From contig NZ_SMKL01000042.1 in the NCBI RefSeq assembly GCF_004348545.1, forward strand, positions 1-50,504: 50,504 nucleotides of DNA, given 5' to 3'. Origin of the DNA: Jiangella ureilytica (lineage in GTDB: Bacteria > Actinomycetota > Actinomycetes > Jiangellales > Jiangellaceae). The notes under the pieces were generated by a model. It was not told the origin of the DNA, did not search any database, and worked only from the letters and a program-made list of their open reading frames with translations. Of this stretch, positions 26,439-35,807 are shown piece after piece. Numbering within the stretch: position 1 is the first letter of the stretch; each line of letters starts with the position of its first letter. Made by a program: the position numbers and the translations under genes.

Positions 26439-26852
26439 ATGACCGACATGACCGTGATCCCGAAGCTCGTCGTCGACGGCGCCGACGCCGCCATCGACTT
26501 CTACCGCCGCGCGCTCGGCGCCGAGCCGCTCGTGCGGCACACCGGCGACGACGGCAGGGTCGTCTACGCCGAGTTCCGCGTCGGCGGCAGCGTGCTGTCG
26601 ATCAAGGACGCCGACGCGCACGACCCGGCCGCGCGCGGCCTGTTCACGCTCGACGTGGCGGATGCCGACACCGTCTGGGCGGCCCTGGAAGAGGCCGGCG
26701 CCACGGTCGTCTTCCCGCTCGGCGACCAGCCCTACGGCATGCGGCAGGGTCGCGTCGCCGACCCGTTCGGCAACCAGTGGATCGTCTCGCAGCAGACCGA
26801 GGACCTCAGCCCCGACCAGGTGCAGCAGCGGCTGGACGCCGGCACGGGCTGA
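26439..26852 (+). CDS. VOC/glyoxalase-fold protein, PhnB-like
   Basis: This 137-residue protein has the vicinal-oxygen-chelate fold in its PhnB-like form: IPKLVVDGADAAIDFYRRALGAEPLVRH at the start and GMRQGRVADPFGNQWIVSQQTEDLS at the end. The ATG at 26439 is preferred over an upstream ATG because homologues usually begin with this strand; spacing to the inverted repeat also fits a promoter in between. It may bind a small metabolite; catalytic function is unknown. The convergent gene begins six bases beyond its stop. Confidence 0.87.
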   Translation: MTDMTVIPKLVVDGADAAIDFYRRALGAEPLVRHTGDDGRVVYAEFRVGGSVLSIKDADAHDPAARGLFTLDVADADTVWAALEEAGATVVFPLGDQPYGMRQGRVADPFGNQWIVSQQTEDLSPDQVQQRLDAGTG

Positions 26853-26858
26853 GCCCGA

Positions 26859-27377
26859 TCAGGCGTTCTTCGTGTACGTCGCCTTCCAGCGGTTCTCGCG
26901 CCGGTCCAGCGAGAACGTCACGCGCTCGCCGAGCCCGACGAACTCGTCGGTGGTGGCGGTGGCGTCGTGGTGGCGCTGGTCGTAGGCCGAGCGGACGTAG
27001 CTCGGGTACTGGGCCGGGATGCGCCGGTCGAAGTCGGGCAGCTGCTCGATGACGTCGCCCCAGATGTCGGCGCCGGTGTACGCGTTGAGCAGGCCGAGGA
27101 TGACCTCGGCCCGCTCGCGGGCGACCAGCTCCTCGATGGCCGGCAGCAGCTGCTCGGTCAGCCGGGCGGCGTGCTCGCGGTCCGACAGCGTCACGCCACC
27201 CGCTGCCGGCCGCCAGGTGTCGAGCCGCTGCGAGCTGTACAGGCGCTCGCCCTCGACCACGCCGCCCTGCGGACGGCGGACCAGCAGCACGCCGTCGCCG
27301 GCATAGACGAGGGCGGCGTGGGGATAGCCGTCGCGCAACTGCTGCACCAGCTCCTCGGTCACGACAGGGACGTCCAT
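26859..27377 (-). CDS. Conserved hypothetical protein
   Basis: I do not recognise this 172-residue soluble protein. It has a mixed alpha/beta pattern with a strand-turn YAGDGVLLVRRPQGGVVEGERLY, a helical centre (LLPAIEELVARERAEVILGLLNAYTGADIW) and a C-terminal strand pair (GLGERVTFSLDRRENRWKATYTKNA). No signal, membrane segment or metal motif is evident. It starts 24 bp after the anthranilate-synthase stop on the same strand, so it could be co-transcribed with it. Confidence 0.75.
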   Translation of the reverse strand: MDVPVVTEELVQQLRDGYPHAALVYAGDGVLLVRRPQGGVVEGERLYSSQRLDTWRPAAGGVTLSDREHAARLTEQLLPAIEELVARERAEVILGLLNAYTGADIWGDVIEQLPDFDRRIPAQYPSYVRSAYDQRHHDATATTDEFVGLGERVTFSLDRRENRWKATYTKNA

Positions 27378-27401
27378 GCCCGGATCCTACGGGCAGTTCG
27401 G

Positions 27402-29288
27402 TCAGGCGCCGACCGCCCGTCCCTCACGCGCCGCCGCGAGCACGTCCGTCACCAGCCCCGCCAGCAGGTCGACCCCGTCGGCGGACAGGATCGACTCGAG
27501 GTGGAACTGCACCGACGCGAAGCCGGAGCCGCGCAGCGCGAACACCTCGCCGGTGCCGGGGTGCGCCGCGATCTCGAGCCCGTCGGGCAGGTCGGCCCGC
27601 GCGGGAACGGAGGCCGCGAACGTGTTGTAGAAACCCACACGGGTCTCGTGGCCGAACAGCGACACCGGCCGTTGCGTGCCCTGGTACGGCTGCGGCAGCG
27701 GCCCCACCGGCAGCCCCAGCATGCCGGCCAGCACCTGGTGGCTCAGGCAGACGGCGAGCAGCGGCAGCCCCGCCGCCAGCCGGGCGGTGACCAGCTCGTG
27801 CAGCCGCGCGATCCGCGGGTCGTCGAGGTCGCGTGGGTCGCCCGGCCCCGGTCCGGAGACGACCAGGTCGACGGCGTCGACGTCGGCGGCGGAGACGGAG
27901 TCCCAGCGCCGGACCTCGGCGCGCATCCCGAGCCGGCGCAGCAGGTGCGCCAGCATCGCCGTCCACCGGTCCTCGGCGTCGACGATCAGCGCCGACCGCC
28001 CCGCCAGGGCCGGCCGCGTGTCCGGGCCCTGCGGCCGCAGCCAGAACGGCGCCAGCGTGCGGTTGCGGGCGGTGAGCGCCGCGGCGATCGCGGGATCGTC
28101 GTCGAACGACGGCGACGGCGAGCGGCCCGCACCGCGCCCGGCCGGCGCCCCGACGCCCAGCGCCGCCAGCACGCCGGCCGCCTTCGCGTGCGTCTCGGCG
28201 ACCTCGTGACCGGCGACGGAGTGCCGCACCAGCGTGGCGCCGACGGGGACCCGCACCGTCCCGTCCGGGTCCAGATAGGCGGTGCGGATCAGGATCGGCG
28301 CGTCGACGGTGAGCCGGTCGCCGTCGTGCTCGATGAGGGCCGCGACCCCGGCGTAGTAGCCCCGCCCGCCCGCCTCGTAGCGGGTGATGACCCGGGCCGC
28401 GTTCTCCAGCGGCGACCCGGTCACCGTCGGCGCGAACATCGTCTCGCGCAGCACGTCGCGCACGTCGAGCCGGGTCGTGCCCTCGAGCAGGTACTCGGTG
28501 TGGATCAGGTGGCTCATCTCCTTGAGGTACGGCCCGAGCACGCGCCCGCCGTCCTCGCACACGGCGCTCATCATCTTGAGCTCCTCGTCGACCACCATGA
28601 ACAACTCCTCGGTCTCCTTCGGGTCGGCGAGGAAGCGGAGCAGGTCGTCGGCGGTCGCGCCGCCGGCCGGGACCCGGTAGGTGCCGCTGATCGGATTCAT
28701 GACCACGGTGCCGGCATCGACGCTGACGTGCCGCTCCGGCGTCGCGCCGACCAGCGTCTGGTCGTCGGCGTGCACCGCGAACGTCCAGTAGGCGCCCGGC
28801 TCGCCGGCGAGCAGCCGGCCGAAGAGCCGCAGCGCCGCGTGCGGCGCCGGCCCGGACAGCCGGGCCAGGTAGTCGCGGCGGATGACGAAGTTGGCCCCGG
28901 CGCCGCGGCCGATCTCGTCGCGGATCACCCGCCCGACGATGTCGGCGTACTCCTCGTCGGGGACGTCGAACCCGCCCGGTGCGACGTCGACCGCGCCGCC
29001 GGCCAGCACCGCCAGCACCTCGTCGCGATCGAGCGACACCCGCGACCGCACCCGCAGGCAGCGCAAGGGGACGCCGTCGTCGTGACACACGAAGCCGCGC
29101 TCGGCCAGCTGCCGGTACGGGACCAGCGCGAGCGTCGCGCCGTCGCCGTTGCCCTCGGGCAGCGGGATGTCCGCCAGCCGGTCGACGTCGACCACGTCGC
29201 CCAGCAGCAGTTCCACCCCCGGCCTGCCCGCGCGGGCGAGCAGCGCGAACGGCGGGGGAGCGGGATCGTCGAGCAGGTCCGTCAGCAT
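27402..29288 (-). CDS. trpEG: Fused anthranilate/ADIC synthase (TrpE-TrpG, PhzE-like)
   Basis: This 628-residue protein fuses a chorismate-using synthase domain (residues about 80-420, with MNPISGTYR and PLENAARVITRYE) to a class I glutamine amidotransferase domain (about 435-620, catalytic Cys514 in AVCLSHQ, later His-Glu in FHLES). It makes anthranilate or 2-amino-2-deoxyisochorismate from chorismate and glutamine. The CLSHQ and GFYNTFAA motifs resemble PhzE, but the Trp-rich leader peptide upstream points to tryptophan control and thus anthranilate formation. No other trp or phenazine genes are nearby. GGAAGGAA precedes the ATG at 29288. Confidence 0.88.
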   Translation of the reverse strand: MLTDLLDDPAPPPFALLARAGRPGVELLLGDVVDVDRLADIPLPEGNGDGATLALVPYRQLAERGFVCHDDGVPLRCLRVRSRVSLDRDEVLAVLAGGAVDVAPGGFDVPDEEYADIVGRVIRDEIGRGAGANFVIRRDYLARLSGPAPHAALRLFGRLLAGEPGAYWTFAVHADDQTLVGATPERHVSVDAGTVVMNPISGTYRVPAGGATADDLLRFLADPKETEELFMVVDEELKMMSAVCEDGGRVLGPYLKEMSHLIHTEYLLEGTTRLDVRDVLRETMFAPTVTGSPLENAARVITRYEAGGRGYYAGVAALIEHDGDRLTVDAPILIRTAYLDPDGTVRVPVGATLVRHSVAGHEVAETHAKAAGVLAALGVGAPAGRGAGRSPSPSFDDDPAIAAALTARNRTLAPFWLRPQGPDTRPALAGRSALIVDAEDRWTAMLAHLLRRLGMRAEVRRWDSVSAADVDAVDLVVSGPGPGDPRDLDDPRIARLHELVTARLAAGLPLLAVCLSHQVLAGMLGLPVGPLPQPYQGTQRPVSLFGHETRVGFYNTFAASVPARADLPDGLEIAAHPGTGEVFALRGSGFASVQFHLESILSADGVDLLAGLVTDVLAAAREGRAVGA

Positions 29289-29343
29289 GAAGGTTCCTTC
29301 CGGTCGAGCCTCGGCCGGGGCGGAACGGTGCCGGAAACGACGA

Positions 29344-29367
29344 CGACCGCCTCGGTGGAGGCGGTCG
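29344..29367 (-). terminator. Attenuator hairpin of the trpEG leader
   Basis: A perfect 10-bp stem, CGACCGCCTC (29344-29353) with GAGGCGGTCG (29358-29367), has a 4-nt loop. On the minus strand it follows the leader peptide and precedes the structural gene. The trailing sequence has only three consecutive Ts (TCGTCGTTT), so it may be a weak intrinsic terminator. It would be the 3:4 hairpin of a trp attenuator. Confidence 0.65.
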
Positions 29368-29389
29368 CTTGCGTGGGGGTACGCGAAGG

Positions 29390-29415
29390 GGTGGCCGCCT
29401 AGGAGGCGCGCCACC
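29390..29415 (-). promoter_or_regulatory. Pause hairpin spanning the Trp codons
   Basis: GGTGGC/GCCACC outer arms and CGCCT/AGGCG inner arms form a stem beginning within the tandem Trp codons and covering the leader stop codon. A ribosome stalled at TGG TGG would disrupt it and free its distal strand, as expected for the 1:2 hairpin in trp attenuation. Confidence 0.6.
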
Positions 29416-29440
29416 AGCTACCGAGAACGGTCGCGTACAT
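29399..29440 (-). CDS. trpL: trp leader peptide, MYATVLGSWWRAS
   Basis: This 13-residue frame contains two adjacent Trp codons (29411-29416) and ends in TAG. It lies 110 bp upstream of the fused anthranilate synthase. Tandem Trp codons in such a short frame before a trpE-type gene, with hairpins placed as in classical attenuators, make the assignment strong. On the minus strand TAGGGT (29453-29448) is seven bases before the ATG, so the transcript may start at the ATG itself. Confidence 0.85.
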   Translation of the reverse strand: MYATVLGSWWRAS

Positions 29441-29447
29441 GCGCCAG

Positions 29448-29453
29448 ACCCTA
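29448..29453 (-). promoter_or_regulatory. Putative -10 element of the trp leader
   Basis: TAGGGT on the minus strand lies seven bases before the leader-peptide ATG, the spacing expected for a leaderless transcript. No good -35 hexamer is seen at 16-18 bp. It overlaps the end of the SPFH gene region by only a few bases. Confidence 0.45.
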
Positions 29454-29456
29454 GCA

Positions 29457-30368
29457 TCACCCGCTGTCGGCCGGCGGCGTGGCGACGCCGGCCGCGGGGG
29501 TCGTCTGAGTCGTGGGGGTCAGCGGCGGCGGCGGTGGCGGTGGCCGTTCGGGCAGTTCGCGGGCACCGTTGGTCTCGGCGGTGCTCGCCCGGCCGGCCGG
29601 CTGCGCCGGTGTCTCCGTCGCGTGCTCGAGGAAGCGCAGCAGTTCGACCGGGAACGGCAGCACCAGCGTCGAGTTCTTCTCCGCGGCCACCTCGACGATC
29701 GTCTGCAGCAGCCGTAGCTGCAGTGCCGACGGGGTCGCCGCCATCGTGGACGCCGCCGAGGCGAGCTTGTGCGACGCCTGGAGCTCGCCGTCGGCGGTGA
29801 TGATCCGCGACCGCCGTTCCCGCTCCGCCTCGGCCTGCCGTGACATCGAGCGCTTCATTGATTCCGGCAGCGCGACATCCTTGATCTCGACCCGGTCGAT
29901 CTCGATGCCCCAGCCGACGGCCGGCGAGTCGATCATCAGGGCGAGGCCCTGGTTCAGCGCCTCGCGGTTGGACAGCAGGTCGTCGAGCTCGCTCTTGCCG
30001 ATGATCGAGCGCAGCGACGTCTGGGCCACCTGCGACACGGCGAACTCGTAGTCCTGCACCTCGACGACGGCGTCGATGGGAGCGTGCACCCGGAAGTAGA
30101 CGACCGCGTCGACGCGCACCGTGACGTTGTCGCGGGTGATGCCGTCCTGCGCCGGGATCGGCAGCGTGACGATCTGCATGTTGACCTTGCGCATCTGGTC
30201 GACGAACGGGGCGATCCACACGAATCCCGGCTCGCGCGGCGGCCCGTGCACCTTGCCGAACCGGAACACGACGCCCCGCTCGAACTGCCGGACGACGCGG
30301 GCGCTCGCTCCGAACACGACGACGGCGACGATCGCGAGGATGATGAGGATCGCGAGTAGCGCACCCAT
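29457..30368 (-). CDS. SPFH/band-7 membrane protein (slipin-like)
   Basis: This 303-residue protein starts with one transmembrane segment (ALLAILIILAIVAVVVFGASARV), followed by the band-7 domain (FERGVVFRFGKVHGPPREPGFVWIAPFVDQMRKV and the slipin-like VTVRVDAVVYFRV). A helical stretch with charged residues (ESMKRSMSRQAEAERERRSRIITADGE) comes next, and the tail is Pro/Thr-rich and probably disordered. Such proteins form membrane scaffolds. The ATG at 30368 has GAGGAGGT upstream; the longer frame lacks the membrane start. It is divergent from the tetR gene. Confidence 0.92.
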   Translation of the reverse strand: MGALLAILIILAIVAVVVFGASARVVRQFERGVVFRFGKVHGPPREPGFVWIAPFVDQMRKVNMQIVTLPIPAQDGITRDNVTVRVDAVVYFRVHAPIDAVVEVQDYEFAVSQVAQTSLRSIIGKSELDDLLSNREALNQGLALMIDSPAVGWGIEIDRVEIKDVALPESMKRSMSRQAEAERERRSRIITADGELQASHKLASAASTMAATPSALQLRLLQTIVEVAAEKNSTLVLPFPVELLRFLEHATETPAQPAGRASTAETNGARELPERPPPPPPPLTPTTQTTPAAGVATPPADSG

Positions 30369-30425
30369 GCTGACCTCCTCGTCAGCGGCCTTCTCCCTCG
30401 AGCGTACGCCCGCCGCCGACGGCCG

Positions 30426-30473
30426 ATGGTTGAGGGATCGGTGCTGCTGGGGCGACACCGATCCCTCAACCAT
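30426..30473. repeat. Inverted repeat with 18-bp perfect arms
   Basis: ATGGTTGAGGGATCGGTG (30426-30443) is mirrored exactly at 30456-30473 around a 12-nt loop ending in GGGGCGA. It sits between divergently transcribed SPFH and tetR genes, so it cannot serve as a simple terminator for either. The loop motif is shared with the repeat at 26312-26357. Confidence 0.88.
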
Positions 30474-30497
30474 TTCGAGGGCGGCCGGGGAACGGAC

Positions 30498-30526
30498 TTG
30501 TGAGTGAGTCCTCACTCACTTACGCT
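30498..30526 (+). promoter_or_regulatory. tetR promoter with embedded palindromic operator
   Basis: TTGTGA (30498-30503) and TACGCT (30521-30526) are 17 bp apart. Between and overlapping them is a 9+9 palindrome, GTGAGTGAG-TC-CTCACTCAC (30500-30519). The -10 ends eight bases before the GTG start, so the mRNA is probably leaderless. The placement predicts autorepression by the encoded TetR protein. Confidence 0.75.
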
Positions 30527-30534
30527 GGTGTCTC

Positions 30535-31149
30535 GTGGCCACCGAGATCCGCCGCATGCGCGCAACGCCCATGTCGCCCGAGCAGCGACGCGAGGCGATC
30601 ATCGCGGCCACCCTGCCGCTGGTCTACGAGCACGGCTTCGCCATCAGCACGCGGCAGATCGCCGAGGCCGCCGGCATCGCCGAGGGCACGATCTTCCGGG
30701 TCTTCGAGGACAAGGACACGCTGCTCAAGCAGGTGCTCGAGGCGGCGATCGACCCTGCCGACACCGAGCGGCGGCTGCGCGCCATCGGCACCGACCTGCC
30801 GCTGGAGCACCGGCTGCTGCTCGCGGCGGACATCCTGAACGAGCGGCTGACCAGCGTCTTCCAGCTCATGGTGGCCATCGGCTTCAACCGGCCGCCGGGC
30901 GACGACGGCCGGCAGGAGCCGCCGCGGCACGCCGGCATCATGGCCATCATTGCCGCGCTGGTCGAGCCCGACCGCCACCGGCTGCGGGTGCCGCCGGCCG
31001 AGGTGGCCCGGCGGATGCGCGTTCTCGCGTTCGCCGGCTTCCACCCGATGATCAACGACCACGAGCCCATGTCGCCCGAGGAGGTCGTCGACCTGCTGCT
31101 GCACGGTGTCGTCGTCCCGGCGGCGACCACGAACGATCCGTCGCCCTGA
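30535..31149 (+). CDS. TetR-family repressor
   Basis: This 204-residue protein has an N-terminal TetR helix-turn-helix ([54 protein letters not shown]) and a helical ligand-binding C-terminal domain. It starts at GTG right behind the palindromic operator. The two ABC exporter genes downstream, beginning 86 bp after its stop, form the obvious regulon. The ligand is probably a substrate of that exporter. Confidence 0.93.
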   Translation: MATEIRRMRATPMSPEQRREAIIAATLPLVYEHGFAISTRQIAEAAGIAEGTIFRVFEDKDTLLKQVLEAAIDPADTERRLRAIGTDLPLEHRLLLAADILNERLTSVFQLMVAIGFNRPPGDDGRQEPPRHAGIMAIIAALVEPDRHRLRVPPAEVARRMRVLAFAGFHPMINDHEPMSPEEVVDLLLHGVVVPAATTNDPSP

Positions 31150-31235
31150 CGCGTCGCCCCGGGAAGCCCAGGGGCTCCCCACAGCTCGGGCACACGCATC
31201 GCCTCACATCCGATACTCCAGTTCGGAGCCGCTCC

Positions 31236-32969
31236 ATGCTCATCACCCTGCTGCGGACCCACCTGCGTCCGTACCGCCGGTGGCTCGGCGCCGTGGTCGT
31301 GCTGCAGTTCGTCGGCACGCTGGCCTCGCTCTACCTGCCCAGCCTGAACGCGGACATCATCGACAACGGCATCGCCCGCGGCGACACCGGCTACATCATG
31401 TCGACCGGCGGATGGATGCTGGCGGCGACGGTGGTGCAGATCACCTGTACCGTCGGCGCCGTCTACTTCGGCGCCAGGACCGCCATGGCGTTCGGCCGCG
31501 ACGTCCGGGCCGCCGTCTTCCACCGGGTCGGCGAGTTCTCCGCCCGCGAGGTCGGCCGGTTCGGTGCGCCGTCGCTGATCACCCGCAACACCAACGACGT
31601 CCAGCAGGTCCAGATGCTGGTGCTGATGTCGTGCACGCTGCTGGTCATGGCGCCGATCATGGCGGTCGGCGGTGTCATCATGGCGCTGCGCGAGGACGTC
31701 GGACTGGCCTGGCTGCTGTTGATCTGCGTGCCGGCGCTGGTCGTCGGCATCGCGCTGATCGCCCGCCGCATGGTGCCGGGCTTCCGGCTCATGCAGGAGC
31801 GCATCGACGGCGTCAACCGGGTCATGCGCGAACAGATCACCGGCATCCGCGTGGTCCGCGCGTTCGTCCGCGAGCGGTTCGAGCAGGGCCGGTTCGCCGT
31901 CGCCAACACCGCGCTCACCGAGACCGCGCTGCACGTCGGCCGGCTGCAGGCGCTGGTGTTCCCGTGGGTGATGCTGGTGATGAACGTGTCCAGCGTGGCC
32001 GTGCTGTGGTTCGGGGCGGAGCGCATCGACCAGGGACACATGGAGATCGGCGCGCTGACGGCGTTCCTGACCTATCTCATCCAGATCCTGATGGCGGTCA
32101 TGATGGCGACGTTCATGCTGGTCATGATCCCGCGAGCGGCGGTCTGCGCGGAGCGGATCGGCGAGGTGCTCACCACGGACTCGTCGGTCGTGCCGCCGTC
32201 GGCACCGGTGACGACGCTGCCCGCCCGCCTGGCGCTGGAGCTGCGCGGCGCCGGGTTCGCCTACCCGGGGGCCGACGAGCCGGTGCTGCGCGACGTGAGC
32301 TTCACCGCCGAGCCGGGCACCACGACGGCCATCGTCGGCAGCACCGGGTCGGGCAAGTCCACGCTGGTCAACCTGGTGCCGCGGCTCATCGACGCGACGG
32401 CGGGCCAGGTGCTCGCCGGCGGGGTCGACGTCCGCGACCTCGACCCCGACGTGCTGCGCTCACGCATCGGCCTCGTGCCGCAGAAGGCGTACCTGTTCTC
32501 CGGCACCGTCGCGAGCAATCTGCGCTACGGAAACCCCGACGCCGGCGACGACGACCTGTGGCAGGCGCTCGAGATCGCGCAGGTGGCCGGCTTCGTCCGC
32601 GAGCTGCCCGGAGGCCTCGACGCGCCGATCGCCCAGGGCGGCACCAACGTGTCCGGCGGGCAGCGGCAGCGCCTCGCCATCGCCCGCGCGCTCGTCCGCA
32701 AGCCCGACCTGTACCTGTTCGACGACTCGTTCTCCGCGCTCGACCTCGCCACCGACGCCCGGCTGCGGGCGGCGCTGTGCCCGCACACCACGAACGCCGC
32801 GGTGGTCATCGTCGCGCAGCGGATCTCCACCGTCATCGACGCCGACCAGATCGTGGTGCTCGACGACGGCGCCGTCGTCGGCCTGGGATCGCACGCCGAA
32901 CTGATCGAGAGCTGCCCGACCTACACCGAGATCGTCGAGTCGCAGCTGACCGCGGAGGAGGCTGCATGA
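31236..32969 (+). CDS. ABC exporter half-transporter, degenerate-site subunit
   Basis: This 577-residue protein has six membrane segments (residues about 15-310) and an ATPase domain. Walker A is GSTGSGKST (368-376) and the signature is VSGGQRQR. Walker B ends in Asp496-Asp497 where Asp-Glu is usual, and the switch His is Gln528 (VAQRIS). Loss of catalytic Glu and His marks it as the subunit contributing Walker motifs to a non-hydrolysing site, as in heterodimeric exporters of the TM287/288 or BmrCD type. It overlaps the partner gene by ATGA. Drug or lipid export is likely, under TetR control. Confidence 0.9.
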   Translation: MLITLLRTHLRPYRRWLGAVVVLQFVGTLASLYLPSLNADIIDNGIARGDTGYIMSTGGWMLAATVVQITCTVGAVYFGARTAMAFGRDVRAAVFHRVGEFSAREVGRFGAPSLITRNTNDVQQVQMLVLMSCTLLVMAPIMAVGGVIMALREDVGLAWLLLICVPALVVGIALIARRMVPGFRLMQERIDGVNRVMREQITGIRVVRAFVRERFEQGRFAVANTALTETALHVGRLQALVFPWVMLVMNVSSVAVLWFGAERIDQGHMEIGALTAFLTYLIQILMAVMMATFMLVMIPRAAVCAERIGEVLTTDSSVVPPSAPVTTLPARLALELRGAGFAYPGADEPVLRDVSFTAEPGTTTAIVGSTGSGKSTLVNLVPRLIDATAGQVLAGGVDVRDLDPDVLRSRIGLVPQKAYLFSGTVASNLRYGNPDAGDDDLWQALEIAQVAGFVRELPGGLDAPIAQGGTNVSGGQRQRLAIARALVRKPDLYLFDDSFSALDLATDARLRAALCPHTTNAAVVIVAQRISTVIDADQIVVLDDGAVVGLGSHAELIESCPTYTEIVESQLTAEEAA

Positions 32970-34960
32970 GCGGGTCCAGGCCGGCGGCAACGGCGACGGC
33001 TGCGGCTCCCGCCCGGCCCGGCGGAGGCATGCGCCCGGGCGGACCGGGCGGACCGTTCGGCGGCATGGCCGGGCCGCCGCAGAAGCCGCTGAACTTCGGC
33101 CCGTCGGCGAAGCGCCTGGTCGGCCGGCTGGCGCCGGAGCGGCTCGGGGTGATGCTGGTGGTCGTGCTGACCGTGGTCAGCGTGGCGCTGAACGCCATCG
33201 GGCCGCGGCTGCTCGGCCACGGCACCGACCTGATCTTCCAGGGCATCATCGGCCGGCAGCTGCCCGAGGGTGTGACGAGGGACCAGGCGGTCGAGAACCT
33301 GCGGGCCGACGGCCAGAACACCTTCGCCGACATGATCACCGGCATGAGCGTGATGCCCGGCCAGGGCATCGACTTCGGCGCGCTGCAGTCGGTGCTGCTG
33401 GGCGTGCTGGCGCTGTACGTGGGCGCGTCGCTGTTCATGTGGCTGCAGGCGTACCTGCTCAACGACATCGTGCAGCGGACGGTGTTCCGGCTGCGCTCCG
33501 ACGTCGAGGACAAGATCCACCGCCTGCCGCTGAAGTACTTCGACGTCAACGCGCGCGGCGACGTGCTGAGCCGAGTCACCAACGACATCGACAACGTCTC
33601 GCAGAGCCTGCAGCAGACCCTGAGCCAGCTGCTGAACTCGCTGCTCACCGTCGTCGGCGTGCTGGCGATGATGCTGTGGATCTCGCCGCTGCTGGCACTG
33701 ATCGCGCTGGCCACGATCCCGTTGTCGCTCATCATCACCACGCTGGTGGCGAAGCGGTCGCAGCAGCAGTTCGTCGCGCAGTGGGCGCACACCGGCGCGC
33801 TGAACGGGCAGATCGAGGAGGCCTACACCGGCCACGCGCTGGTCAAGGTGTTCGGCCGGCAGCGCGAGGTCGAGCAGTCGTTCGGCGCGAAGAACGACGA
33901 GCTGTTCCAGGCAAGCTTCGGCGCCCAGTTCGTGTCCGGGCTGATCATGCCGGCGATGTTCTTCCTCGGGAACCTCAACTACGTCGCGATCGCCGTCGTC
34001 GGCGGCCTGCGGGTGGCGTCGGGGACGATGACCCTGGGCGAGGTGCAGGCGTTCGTGCAGTACACCCGCCAGTTCACCCAGCCGCTGACCCAGGTGGCGT
34101 CCATGGCGAACGTGCTGCAGTCCGGCGTCGCGTCGGCGGAGCGGGTGTTCGAGCTGCTCGACGAGCCGGAGCAGGTGCCCGATTCCACCGATCCGGCGAC
34201 GCTGGACCGGCAGCCGCGCGGCCGGGTCGAGTTCGAGCACGTCTCGTTCAGCTACGACCCGGACCAGCCGCTCATCGAGGACCTCTCGCTGGTGGCGGAG
34301 CCGGGCCGGACGGTGGCGATCGTCGGGCCGACCGGCGCGGGCAAGACCACGCTGGTCAACCTGATCATGCGGTTCTACGAGCTGCAGGGCGGCCGCATCA
34401 CCATCGACGGCCGCGACATCGCCGAGCTGAGCCGCGACGAGCTGCGGTCGAACATCGGCATGGTGCTGCAGGACACCTGGCTGTTCGGCGGGACGATCCG
34501 CGAGAACCTCGCCTACGGTGACCCGACGGCGTCGGAGGCCCAGATCCGCGCGGCGGCCGAGGCGACCTACGTCGACCGGTTCGTCCACTCGCTGCCCGGC
34601 GGTTACGACACCGTCATCGACGAAGAGGGCGACAACATCAGCGCCGGTGAGAAGCAGCTGCTCACCATCGCGCGGGCGTTCCTCGCCGACCCGGCCATCC
34701 TCATCCTCGACGAGGCGACGTCGTCGGTCGACACCCGCACCGAGGTGCTGGTGCAGCACGCCATGGCCGCGCTGCGCAGCGACCGGACGAGCTTCGTCAT
34801 CGCACACCGGCTCTCGACCATCCGCGACGCCGACCTGATCCTGGTGATGCGCGACGGCGCCATCGTCGAGCAGGGCTCGCACACCGAGCTGCTCGAGCGC
34901 CGCGGAGCATACTTCGATCTGTACAACAGCCAGTTCGCGCTGCCCGCCGTCGAGGAATGA
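32966..34960 (+). CDS. ABC exporter half-transporter, catalytic subunit
   Basis: This 664-residue partner has a Gly/Pro-rich N-terminal tail (residues 8-40), six membrane segments with an extra loop of about 50 residues after the first ([17 protein letters not shown]), and an ATPase domain with complete Walker A (GPTGAGKTT, 454-462), Walker B Asp582-Glu583 ([10 protein letters not shown]) and switch His (IAHRLS). Its signature is altered to SAGEK (559-563) instead of SGGQ. That signature completes the degenerate site with the other subunit, while its own Walker motifs pair with the good signature of the partner. The pair thus has one active ATP site. Confidence 0.92.
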   Translation: MSGSRPAATATAAAPARPGGGMRPGGPGGPFGGMAGPPQKPLNFGPSAKRLVGRLAPERLGVMLVVVLTVVSVALNAIGPRLLGHGTDLIFQGIIGRQLPEGVTRDQAVENLRADGQNTFADMITGMSVMPGQGIDFGALQSVLLGVLALYVGASLFMWLQAYLLNDIVQRTVFRLRSDVEDKIHRLPLKYFDVNARGDVLSRVTNDIDNVSQSLQQTLSQLLNSLLTVVGVLAMMLWISPLLALIALATIPLSLIITTLVAKRSQQQFVAQWAHTGALNGQIEEAYTGHALVKVFGRQREVEQSFGAKNDELFQASFGAQFVSGLIMPAMFFLGNLNYVAIAVVGGLRVASGTMTLGEVQAFVQYTRQFTQPLTQVASMANVLQSGVASAERVFELLDEPEQVPDSTDPATLDRQPRGRVEFEHVSFSYDPDQPLIEDLSLVAEPGRTVAIVGPTGAGKTTLVNLIMRFYELQGGRITIDGRDIAELSRDELRSNIGMVLQDTWLFGGTIRENLAYGDPTASEAQIRAAAEATYVDRFVHSLPGGYDTVIDEEGDNISAGEKQLLTIARAFLADPAILILDEATSSVDTRTEVLVQHAMAALRSDRTSFVIAHRLSTIRDADLILVMRDGAIVEQGSHTELLERRGAYFDLYNSQFALPAVEE

Positions 34961-34970
34961 GGGAGCCACC

Positions 34971-35807
34971 GTGGCGAAGAAGAACCGTGCGGCCGGGCCG
35001 GCCGGCGACGACCGGCCGGCCCGGGTGCCGAGGAAGATCTACGAGAAGGAGCTGTTCCGGCTGCAGGCGCAGCTGGTGACGCTCCAGGAGTGGGTCCGGC
35101 AAGAGGGCGCCCGCGTCGTCGTGGTGTTCGAGGGGCGCGACGCGGCCGGCAAGGGCAGCACGATCAAGCGCGTCACGCAGTACCTCAACCCGCGCATCGC
35201 GCGCATCGCCGCCCTGCCGGCGCCGACCGAGCGCCAGCGCGGCCAGTGGTACTTCCAGCGCTACGTGGAGCACCTGCCGGCCGCCGGCGAGATCGTGCTG
35301 TTCGACCGCAGCTGGTACAACCGTGCCGGCGTCGAGCGGGTCATGGGCTTCTGCACGAAGGAGGAGTACCAGCGCTTCCTCAGCCAGGCGCCGATCTTCG
35401 AGCGGATGCTGGTCGAGGACGGCATCCTGCTGCGCAAGTACTGGTTCTCGGTGAGCGACGGCGAGCAGGAGCGCCGGTTCCGGTCGCGTCTCGAGGACCC
35501 GATGCGACGGTGGAAGCTCTCGCCGATGGACCTCGAGTCGGTCAGCCGCTGGGAGGACTACTCGCGCGCCAAGGACGACATGTTCGTGCACACCGACATC
35601 CCCGAGGCACCGTGGTACGTGGTCGAGAGCGAGGACAAGCGGGCCGCGCGGATCAACATGATCGCGCACCTGCTCTCGACCATCTCCTACCACGAGGTGC
35701 AGCGCCGGCCGCTGGAGCTGCCGCCGCGGCCGGCGGTCAAGGGCTACGAGCGGCCGCCGCGCGAGATGCAGACCCACGTGCCGGACCACGCGGCCTCGCT
35801 CACCTGA
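34971..35807 (+). CDS. ppk2: Polyphosphate kinase 2
   Basis: This 278-residue protein transfers phosphate between polyphosphate and nucleotides. Walker A is FEGRDAAGKGSTIKR, the second phosphate-binding motif is VLFDRSWYNRAGVERVMGFCT (lid region), and FSVSDGEQERRFRSRLEDPMRRWKLSPMDLES is a family hallmark. It starts at GTG ten bases after the ABC exporter stop, so it may share that transcript. Single-domain length fits the class I enzymes. Its 3' end overlaps the convergent ankyrin gene by 8 bp. Confidence 0.95.
   Translation: MAKKNRAAGPAGDDRPARVPRKIYEKELFRLQAQLVTLQEWVRQEGARVVVVFEGRDAAGKGSTIKRVTQYLNPRIARIAALPAPTERQRGQWYFQRYVEHLPAAGEIVLFDRSWYNRAGVERVMGFCTKEEYQRFLSQAPIFERMLVEDGILLRKYWFSVSDGEQERRFRSRLEDPMRRWKLSPMDLESVSRWEDYSRAKDDMFVHTDIPEAPWYVVESEDKRAARINMIAHLLSTISYHEVQRRPLELPPRPAVKGYERPPREMQTHVPDHAASLT

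Noticed and set aside
29289-29414. N-terminal extension of the anthranilate synthase
   Set aside because: It reads through the attenuator hairpin and overlaps the trp leader peptide; the ATG at 29288 has its own ribosome site.
31156-31175. GCCCC/GGGGC hairpin after the tetR gene
   Set aside because: Short stem with no T-run; such pairs are common by chance in DNA of this composition.
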